From: Alphaproteobacteria bacterium
Lineage (GTDB): Bacteria > Myxococcota_A > UBA796 > GCA-2862545
NCBI GenBank assembly: GCA_020632875.1
Contig: JACKET010000006.1
Coordinates: 1 to 64,000, forward strand
Length of the DNA: 64,000 bases
Direction: 5' to 3'
In this document: one piece after another, positions 1 through 6,761 of the stretch
How the letters are laid out: each line of letters starts with the position of its first letter
Numbering within the stretch: the stretch's first letter is position 1
Notes under the pieces: generated by a model
What the model was told of the DNA's origin: nothing
Database searches by the model: none
What the model saw: the letters and a program-made list of their open reading frames with translations, nothing else
Position numbers and translations under genes: made by a program

Positions 1-519
1 GTCGTCTCCATCGACCCGTGCACGGGCGCCGCCACCCTGCTCGTCGGGCTCATCTTCCCGCAGCCCTTCGGCGGGGCGTTCGAGGGCTTCTCGTACGACG
101 CGTCCACCGACACCTTCTGGGCGGCGTGGGGCACGACGGCCGCCACGTCCGACCAGCTCTCCACGGTCGATCTGTCCACCGGAACCGTCACGGTGGTCGC
201 GACCATCACGGGCACCGTGCAGAACGAGCTCGACGCGATGGAGGCCGTGAACGGCAGCCTCTACGGGCGCGACGGCAACGGGGTGGCGAGCTCGGTGCTC
301 TACAGCGTCGATCCCGTCACGGGCGTCGCGACCTCCATCAGCACGCTGCCCGAGCTGCACCCCCGCGGCTTCACGACGGACGCCGACGGCCTCACCTGGT
401 GGGCCGGGCACACCGGGCAGCTCTACACGATGAGCTACAGCGACGGCGTCTCGACTGCCGTAGGCACGCCGTCGACCGTGGTGGGCGACCTCGAGTGGCT
501 CGACCTGGCCTGCCCCTGA
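1..519 (+). CDS. Secreted beta-propeller-like protein, 5' truncated
   Basis: The reading frame is open from the first base of the window, so the N-terminus lies outside; 172 residues are visible before the TGA at 517-519. The visible part has repeated short blade-like units such as VSIDPCTGA, STVDLSTGTVTVV and YSVDPVTGVATSI. Each pairs a D-P/L-x-T-G turn with a hydrophobic strand, as in PQQ/SBBP-like secreted propellers of Myxococcota. Cys appears early and near the very end (LACP), which suggests an extracytoplasmic location with a disulfide. Function is unknown. It converges on the OmpH-like gene with only 24 bases between, and no terminator hairpin is obvious there. Confidence 0.7.
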   Translation, partial: VVSIDPCTGAATLLVGLIFPQPFGGAFEGFSYDASTDTFWAAWGTTAATSDQLSTVDLSTGTVTVVATITGTVQNELDAMEAVNGSLYGRDGNGVASSVLYSVDPVTGVATSISTLPELHPRGFTTDADGLTWWAGHTGQLYTMSYSDGVSTAVGTPSTVVGDLEWLDLACP

Positions 520-543
520 GGTCGCTGGCCACGCGCCGACAGC

Positions 544-1038
544 CTACTGGACGCCGAGCCTGGCCCTGACGAGCGGCAGCAGGTCGTCGGCTTCGGGAGA
601 CATCAGCACCGTGCCGTTCGAGGAGTCGAGCACGTAGGTGTAGCCCTTCTCCCTGGCGACCGCCTGGATCGTCTCCCGGACGTTCTTCAGCAGGGGCTCG
701 AGGAGCGCGTCCGACTGGTTCGCCAGGTCGCGTTCGGCCGCGCTCGCGAACGCCTTCGCCCGCGCCTCGAGATCCTCGATGTCGCGCATGGCCTGCATCC
801 GCTGGTGGTCGGCCATCTTCCCTTTGTTCTGCTCGTATTCCGCGTTCTTCCGCTCGAGCTCGTCCACGATCGCCTGGTGGTCACGGGCGAGCGCGTCGCG
901 GTGCTGCGCCAGCTTCGCCTCCGCCTGCGCGCGCGCCGGGAGCGTCGAGAACAACGCCGCCGTGTCGATGTGGGCGATGCGGTCGTCGGCCTCGGCGGCC
1001 GTGGTGATCAGGAGCAGGAGACAGGCCAGCGCGCGCAT
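544..1038 (-). CDS. OmpH/Skp-family periplasmic chaperone-like protein
   Basis: A 164-residue protein. Residues 1-17 form a signal peptide (MRALACLLLLITTAAEA), followed by a short strand segment (RIAHIDTAALFSTLP). A long charged helical region (about 35-115) rich in E, K, R, Q and A comes next, and then a C-terminal strand pair with the phrase YTYVLDSSNGTVLM. This order is the OmpH/Skp pattern: a small beta body with coiled-coil arms that hold unfolded outer-membrane proteins in the periplasm. Length matches the family (about 160). There is no bamA or lpxD neighbour, so it is probably a paralogue rather than the housekeeping skp. Start chosen because the signal peptide begins directly at this ATG, with a GAGGTTCTCG stretch upstream. 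Confidence 0.8.
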   Translation of the reverse strand: MRALACLLLLITTAAEADDRIAHIDTAALFSTLPARAQAEAKLAQHRDALARDHQAIVDELERKNAEYEQNKGKMADHQRMQAMRDIEDLEARAKAFASAAERDLANQSDALLEPLLKNVRETIQAVAREKGYTYVLDSSNGTVLMSPEADDLLPLVRARLGVQ

Positions 1039-1179
1039 CGAGAACCTCCGGGCAGCCGTCTAGCATGGGACCCTCGCAGGCGGTCGGCGATTCCCCGGTC
1101 GGGGCCCCGAGTGCACCGAACGAAGGAGGCCTTGCGAGCCGTTGACGAACCTGAGCGCCCCGCGCGGGTCGGGCTGCAC

Positions 1180-3033
1180 ATGCTGTTCGTCTCCCTCGCG
1201 TTCGCCGACTGTCCCGACCATCCTCCGCGGCTGTCGCCCCCCTGGGTCCACGTCGAGCGCGCGCCGGGCGGCGACATCGTCGCGCGGGGACGCCGGCGCA
1301 ACGGGGCTCCCCACGGCACGTGGTGCCACTGGGCCCCGTACGGACGGCTCCTCGAGCGGGTGACCTGGGATCGGGGCGTCCGCGACGGGCCGTACGACCG
1401 CTGGGATCCCTCGGGGGGCGAGGCCCACGGCACCTACGCGGGTGGCGAGCTCGAGGGCGCCTGGACGCTCCTCGGGCCCTCGGGCCATGTCGAGGAGCAG
1501 GGCGGGTACGACCAGGGGCGGAGGGTCGGTCCCTGGGTCGTCGGGGACGGGTCCGGCGCCTACGTCGACGGCGAGCGGGACGGCCCCTGGCGGTTCTCCA
1601 ATCGGGAGGAGAGCTACGCGCGGGGCGTCCTGCACGGGGTGCGCCGGCGATTCGACGCGGCCGGTGGGGTGTTTCGCGAGGAGACGTTCGTGGACGGCCG
1701 GATCGACGGGCCCGTCCGCTTCGTCGAGGAAGGGGTCGTGACCACGGGCGTGCTCCGCGGGGACGTCCGCTGGGGCGAGTGGACCGTGACGGACGGGGCA
1801 GGGGTCCGCGAACGGGGCGCCTACGTGGACGGGGAGCGCACGGGCGTGTGGACGGAGCGGACGGGCGGCGACCTCGTCACGACGACGTGGGCCGCGGGCG
1901 CGAAGCACGGCCCCTTCCGGGTCGAGCGGGGCGGAGCCGTCGTGTCGGAGGGCGCGTACGCGGACGACCAGCCGGACGGTTCGTGGGTGACCGTGGACGC
2001 CGCGGGCACCCGCCGCGAGCTCACCTACCGGGGAGGCCGTCTGCACGGGCTCTTCCGCGTGACCGATGCCACGGGGACCCTCGAGGAGGGCACCTACGCG
2101 GACGGGCTGCGGCAGGGCGTGTGGACGAACGTGACGACCCAGGGGACGTGGACCGGGCCGTACGAGCGGGGCGCGAGAGAGGGCGTGTGGCGACTCGAGA
2201 AGGACGGGCGCCTGCTCGTGGAGGAGGGCTGGAGCGCCGACCGCCGCGATGGCTCGGAGCGGCGGTGGACGGGCGACGTGCTCGTCCAGGACTGCGGCTG
2301 GGCCGCAGGGAAGCAGGACGGGCCGTGCCGGACGTGGTCCCCGGACGGGACCCTGCTCGGCGAGTGGACGTGGGCGGCCGGGGCCCTCGAGGGTCCGTTC
2401 GCGTCGTGGTACGCGGACGGGTCGCGCGAGTCGTGGGGCGCGATGCGCGCGGGGGCGCACGACGGGCCGTACCGCGCATGGCACGCGAATGGACGCCGCG
2501 CGGCGGAGGGCACGTTCGCAGCGGGGCGCCCGACCGGTCCGTGGACGTGGTGGCACGAGACGGGTGCCGTGGAGCGCAGCGGGACCTACGGCCCGGAAGG
2601 TCGCGAAGAGGGCGTGTGGGTCGAGCGATTCCCGGGCGGGACGCTGGCGTCGCGCGGCGCGTACGTGGACGGCGTCCGCGAGGGCTCGTGGGTGTTCGGG
2701 TACCCATCGGGCCAGCGCCAGCTCGAAGGGAGCTACGAAGGCGGCGAACGGACGGGGGCCTGGCGCGGCTGGCATCCGAACGGCGTCCTGGCGAAGGAGG
2801 GCCGCTACGTGGCCGGGCGGCGCAACGGGCGCTGGACGTACCGACGCCCGACGGGAGGCGTGCACCGCGTGGTGGACTTCGCGAAGGGCGAGGTGCTCGC
2901 CGTGGACGACGCCGCGGTGTGGTTCGGGGCCGAGCCCGATCCGATGCCCGACCCGGAAGACGCCGGGCCACCGGGAGCTCTGCCGTGGGGGACGCTGGAA
3001 CCCTCCGGGCTGCCGGGCCTGAAGTCCGGGTAG
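1180..3033 (+). CDS. Large MORN/YwqK-like repeat protein, secreted
   Basis: About 617 residues made almost wholly of tandem 22-24-residue units of the pattern G-x-W-x(5-7)-G-x(5)-G-x-Y-x-x-G-x-x-x-G (for example GAYVDGERTGVWTE and GTYADGLRQGVWTN). This is the MORN_2 / YwqK-type repeat fold, a long beta-hairpin ribbon; at least twenty units can be counted. A short hydrophobic start (MLFVSLAFA then DC) suggests export. No enzyme domain is present, so a structural or binding role is likely but the partner is unknown. The ATG at 1180 is chosen for the signal peptide. An in-frame GTG at 1111 or TTG at 1132 (next to AAGGAGG) is possible and would put about 20 polar residues ahead of the hydrophobic stretch. 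Confidence 0.8.
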   Translation: MLFVSLAFADCPDHPPRLSPPWVHVERAPGGDIVARGRRRNGAPHGTWCHWAPYGRLLERVTWDRGVRDGPYDRWDPSGGEAHGTYAGGELEGAWTLLGPSGHVEEQGGYDQGRRVGPWVVGDGSGAYVDGERDGPWRFSNREESYARGVLHGVRRRFDAAGGVFREETFVDGRIDGPVRFVEEGVVTTGVLRGDVRWGEWTVTDGAGVRERGAYVDGERTGVWTERTGGDLVTTTWAAGAKHGPFRVERGGAVVSEGAYADDQPDGSWVTVDAAGTRRELTYRGGRLHGLFRVTDATGTLEEGTYADGLRQGVWTNVTTQGTWTGPYERGAREGVWRLEKDGRLLVEEGWSADRRDGSERRWTGDVLVQDCGWAAGKQDGPCRTWSPDGTLLGEWTWAAGALEGPFASWYADGSRESWGAMRAGAHDGPYRAWHANGRRAAEGTFAAGRPTGPWTWWHETGAVERSGTYGPEGREEGVWVERFPGGTLASRGAYVDGVREGSWVFGYPSGQRQLEGSYEGGERTGAWRGWHPNGVLAKEGRYVAGRRNGRWTYRRPTGGVHRVVDFAKGEVLAVDDAAVWFGAEPDPMPDPEDAGPPGALPWGTLEPSGLPGLKSG

Positions 3034-3194
3034 CCTCGCTCCCGCAGGGCTCAACGCCGGGGCGTCCGACTGGGCGCATGGCGGCTCGTGTGTGATGACG
3101 CTCGAAGGCGTGTACCGTGGACGGCGTGGCCTGTCTGCGGTCAGGTTGGGGGGCGTGCGACTCTGGACGGTCGATCGTGAGCTCGGGAGACACC

Positions 3195-5549
3195 GTGAGG
3201 TTCTCGGCCTTCATCTCCTACAAGCACGCCGCGAGCTCCCGGTTCGCGAGTGAGCTGGAGCTCCACGTCAAGCGCTTTGGCCGTTCACCGTTCGCCCCGC
3301 CCCTCCGGCTGTTCCGCGACGAGCAACACCTCCGCCCTGGCCAGGCACTCGGTCCGGCGATCCGAGACGCTCTCGAACAGTCCAGATTCCTGATCCTCCT
3401 GGCTTCACCTGAGGCCGCTGCCTCGGAGTGGGTGAGGGACGAGCTCGGGATCTGGTGCGACGAGCTGAAGCGCGCGCAACGCCTGATCGTGGTGTTGACG
3501 TCGGGGTCCATCGGTCTCACGGACGGCGGGCGGCGAATCGACTGGGCGTCGACCACGGCGTTGCCGCGGCTCCTCGAACCCTTCCTCCCCGACGCGCCCC
3601 TCTGGCTGGATGCGCGGGCGGTGACTCTGCCCGAGACCCAGGTCCTCGCGCACGACCCCTACTTCCGCATCGTGGCAGCGCTCTCGGCTGCTCTGCAGGA
3701 CCGGGATCCGAACGAGGTCATCGGCCGGGAGTGGCAGCTGCGCCGGCGGCAGCTCGTGATCGCATGGACGGTCGCCGCGCTCCTCGGGGCGGGTGTCCTC
3801 GCGCTCGGCCTGCTCACGAATCGTCTCCAGGACGAGCTGACCTCGACGCGCTCGCGGGAGCAGGCGGCCGCCGCTGGCCTGCTCGACCGGGGGGATCGGC
3901 TGCGTATGGCTGCCTCGGCCCTGCGGACGGCGGAGACCCTGGAGGCGACGCGCTCGTTGCTCGAAGCCCTGTCCGAGTCCCCGTCGCTGATCGCGGAAGA
4001 GGCCGTCTCGCCTGTCGCCATCTACACCCTGGCCCGGAGCTTCGAAGGTCTCCACATGCGCACGGACCTCGATCGCTACATCCTGCGCGACCCGCATGGA
4101 CGATACAGCGGCGGCAGCGACGTGGTCCGGGCGCTCGCCGTGAGCCCGGGTGGGCACGTGTGGCGATTGTCCGAAGACCAGCTCTCCACTCGCTGGCATC
4201 CCGCGACGACCCTCGCGGAGCCGGTCACGGAGCTCTCCGCCGACGACGATCGCGTCGCGTGGGGGCTCCCGAACGGGGAGGTCTGGACGCGGCCGGCCTG
4301 GGGCCAGGAGACGTCGCGCATCTCGAAGCACGACGCCCCGGTGAACAGCGTCGAGGTGCGGGCTGGGTGGGTGGTGTCGACCGCGCTCGAGCCGACGCGT
4401 CCCCTTCAGCTCTGGAGCGAATCGACGGGCATCCTGGTGCTCGAGGACCCGCTCTTCTCCGCCAACGCCGCAGCGATCCGACCAGGCGGTGGTGCGGTGG
4501 CCGTGGCGTTCGAGGACGGCCATGTCGGGGTCTGGTCGCTGCCCGAGCTCGAGCCGATCGACGATCCGTACCGGATGCCGGCCTCCGGTTCGAGCGTCGC
4601 CTGGAACGACGACGGATCGCGCGTCGCGTTCGGCGACAGCGGCGGGACCGTGCACGTCTACGAAGGGGATCTGAGCGCCCAGGTCGACACGCTGGATGCA
4701 GTCGAGGGAGGAGTCTGGGCCCTGCAGTGGGAGGGGGCGGACCTCTGGACCACGGGCTCCGACGGGTTCCTGCGGCGCTGGCGGCCTGCCGGGTGGCCCG
4801 CGCACGTGAGGCGCGTCACAGCGGAGACCCCTGCGACTTCGGCGGTGAACCTGGACGACGCCCGATGTCGGGTGAAGTCGCTGCTGGCGGGGCCTTCTGG
4901 CTGTGCTCGTCTCGCGGATCGAACGCCGACCCGAGAGGCGCGCCAGCTGCCCGAGTGGCCGGACTGCCCACCGCTCCTGCACACGGCGTCCGGTTGGCGC
5001 GCCCTCGAGGACGGCCCCGCCTACCCGGACGCCCTGACCGTGTGCCCCGACGGGAGCGTTGCCGCGGTTGGGCCCGAGGATTCCTATCGGTCTGTGCTCC
5101 TGGTGCGATGGGACGCCAAGGGTGAGCACCTGTCCTCCGAGGAGCTGATGACCCCGCCGGTGACCTCGATCGCTTGCGCGGCCGACGGCACGATCGCCCT
5201 CGGCGGGCTGCACAACACGGTCACTTTGAAGCGAGCGGGGATGGAGCCACTCGAGAGTGCGCTCGTGACAGGCGCTGTGACCGACATGCGCTTCCTGCCC
5301 GACGGGAGCCTGGTGACCCTGGACGTGGACGCGATCCGGTGGTTCGGCCCGGATCTGGGGTACAGGGGTCCGCTCGTCCGGATGAGCGGCGCAAATCGAT
5401 ACGCGGATGCGCTGCATGCGTCCCGGGGGGCCCGTTCGATCCGTTTCTCGGATCGCCACGATCAGTGGTACGAGGTCCGGTTCGACGCGAAGAGCCTGAT
5501 CGAGGCCGCTGCCCGGGTGGCACGAACCAACGAGCCGGCGGTCCCGTAG
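3195..5549 (+). CDS. TIR domain - transmembrane - beta-propeller protein
   Basis: 784 residues from this start. Residues 2-130 form a bacterial TIR domain: FSAFISYKH at the first strand, an LRPGQ turn, FLILLASPEAA, then SEWVRDEL, whose Glu (about 83) is the NADase-type glutamate position. One transmembrane helix lies at about 186-207 (LVIAWTVAALLGAGVLALGL), followed by a short charged coiled coil. The remaining 500 residues are WD40/YVTN-like blades. TIR-TM-propeller architectures are known among bacterial signalling and defence proteins. The propeller would be on the opposite side of the membrane from TIR, or cytoplasmic if the helix is only an anchor. The GTG at 3195 follows GGGAGA by four bases and starts right at the domain; a GTG at 3117 would add 26 residues. 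No partner gene adjoins it. Confidence 0.8.
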   Translation: MRFSAFISYKHAASSRFASELELHVKRFGRSPFAPPLRLFRDEQHLRPGQALGPAIRDALEQSRFLILLASPEAAASEWVRDELGIWCDELKRAQRLIVVLTSGSIGLTDGGRRIDWASTTALPRLLEPFLPDAPLWLDARAVTLPETQVLAHDPYFRIVAALSAALQDRDPNEVIGREWQLRRRQLVIAWTVAALLGAGVLALGLLTNRLQDELTSTRSREQAAAAGLLDRGDRLRMAASALRTAETLEATRSLLEALSESPSLIAEEAVSPVAIYTLARSFEGLHMRTDLDRYILRDPHGRYSGGSDVVRALAVSPGGHVWRLSEDQLSTRWHPATTLAEPVTELSADDDRVAWGLPNGEVWTRPAWGQETSRISKHDAPVNSVEVRAGWVVSTALEPTRPLQLWSESTGILVLEDPLFSANAAAIRPGGGAVAVAFEDGHVGVWSLPELEPIDDPYRMPASGSSVAWNDDGSRVAFGDSGGTVHVYEGDLSAQVDTLDAVEGGVWALQWEGADLWTTGSDGFLRRWRPAGWPAHVRRVTAETPATSAVNLDDARCRVKSLLAGPSGCARLADRTPTREARQLPEWPDCPPLLHTASGWRALEDGPAYPDALTVCPDGSVAAVGPEDSYRSVLLVRWDAKGEHLSSEELMTPPVTSIACAADGTIALGGLHNTVTLKRAGMEPLESALVTGAVTDMRFLPDGSLVTLDVDAIRWFGPDLGYRGPLVRMSGANRYADALHASRGARSIRFSDRHDQWYEVRFDAKSLIEAAARVARTNEPAVP

Positions 5550-5630
5550 ACACCGCCGAGTCCGTGTTCCAGGAGGTGCCAGAACAGCCCATCGTCGTCC
5601 ATGGACACGTGCGGAAGTGTCGCACGACGC

Positions 5631-6638
5631 TCAGGGCGCGGCGGGCTCCGGCCAGCTCACCACGACCTCGTCCCCGGGCTGGAGGTCGAAGTCGACGAGC
5701 TGCACGCGCTGGGCGGCGACGAGCGCCTGGCACCCGTTGGTGGGCTCGCGGCACGTGGACAGCACCAGCGTCACGGTGTCGGCCCCGGCCGGGCGGAGCA
5801 CCCGGACATCCGCGGAGACCTCGTCCGGCGGGGTGTCGGCGAGCGCGAAGAACCGCGGAGACGACCTGGCAGCGAGGGCCTCGAAGAACGACAGCCAGCT
5901 GCCCTGCTCGATGCAGCCGGTCGCGCCCCGGGACCGCGTCGCGTACTGCTCGTACGAGAAGGAGATGCCAGGGCACGCGGGGGAGACCTCGGCGAGCGCG
6001 TGGGCGGTGGCCCCCGGCCCCGAATAGCCGTCCATCCAGGCGAGGAACCCCGTGCGGCTGATGGGCTCGGACCCGGAACGGTCGTCCTCCTCGGACACGA
6101 ACACCAGCTGCAGGGTGGCGCCGTCGCGCAGGAAGCCCGCGTTCGCCGGCTCGGACGACCGCTCGAACATCGAGATGGCCGCGGCGCGGCCCTGGCGCTG
6201 GACGTCGCCGAAATCCCCCGTGTCAGCGGTGTCGAAGAGGAAGTCCCAGGGCGCGACCATCTCTGCCAGCGCTGCGTCGGCCACGGCGGGCTCGGTGGAG
6301 CTGGACACGAACGCGAGGCCATTGCCCGGATGCAGGAGCCCAAAGGCGTCGGGGTCGGATGCATCCATGAACACGGCCCCGATGTGGAAGTCCAACCCCG
6401 CGTCACGGAGCACGGCAGGGAGCGGCGCGATGCGTGCGGCGAGGTCGGGGCCCGAGACCTGCCTGCGTTTCGGATCGATCACGAGCAGGTAGTCGGCGAC
6501 ACCGGGAGCGGTGAACGTCTCGGTGTGCACCGACGGCGCCGGGTCGGGCGGGTCGGGGGTCGGGACGGGCTGCACCGGGTCGGGCTGGGCGCGACAGGCA
6601 GATGCGACGAGAGCGAGAACGACGGCGGTACGGAGCAT
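5631..6638 (-). CDS. vWA-like surface lipoprotein with lost MIDAS motif
   Basis: 335 residues. It starts at ATG 6638 with MLRTAVVLALVASAC, a signal peptide ending in a lipobox-like Cys, then a Pro/Asp-rich linker. The body resembles myxobacterial secreted vWA-like lipoproteins: a first strand ADYLLVIDP, a strand FHIGAVFMDASDP, and LVFVSEEDDRSGSE where relatives carry a VSDEDD turn. The metal-binding DxSxS of true vWA domains is replaced by DPKRRQ, so metal-dependent adhesion is unlikely. Two C-terminal cysteine pairs fit an exported protein. A longer frame reaches 6698 but would put 20 polar residues before the signal peptide. Function unknown. It follows the 755-residue vWA/TSP3 lipoprotein on the same strand, with a hairpin between. 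Confidence 0.65.
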   Translation of the reverse strand: MLRTAVVLALVASACRAQPDPVQPVPTPDPPDPAPSVHTETFTAPGVADYLLVIDPKRRQVSGPDLAARIAPLPAVLRDAGLDFHIGAVFMDASDPDAFGLLHPGNGLAFVSSSTEPAVADAALAEMVAPWDFLFDTADTGDFGDVQRQGRAAAISMFERSSEPANAGFLRDGATLQLVFVSEEDDRSGSEPISRTGFLAWMDGYSGPGATAHALAEVSPACPGISFSYEQYATRSRGATGCIEQGSWLSFFEALAARSSPRFFALADTPPDEVSADVRVLRPAGADTVTLVLSTCREPTNGCQALVAAQRVQLVDFDLQPGDEVVVSWPEPAAP

Positions 6639-6685
6639 GCTTTCCCCTGGTCGGCCATCCTGCCACAGGATTTCACAGGGAGGAG

Positions 6686-6706
6686 TCAGCGGCTTCAAGC
6701 CGCTGA
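6686..6706 (-). terminator. Hairpin between two minus-strand lipoprotein genes
   Basis: A 21-base near-perfect palindrome (TCAGCGGCTT, one C, AAGCCGCTGA) can fold into an 8-9 bp GC-rich stem with a small loop. It sits downstream of the gene ending at 6762 and upstream of the gene starting at 6638. There is no clear T-run after it on the minus strand, so it may be an intrinsic terminator of the U-less type or an attenuating hairpin. Confidence 0.45.
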
Positions 6707-6761
6707 AGGCTCCCGGTCGGGGGAATTCGCGGCCCGCTGTCGGAGGTGCTCGCGCGGCCCG

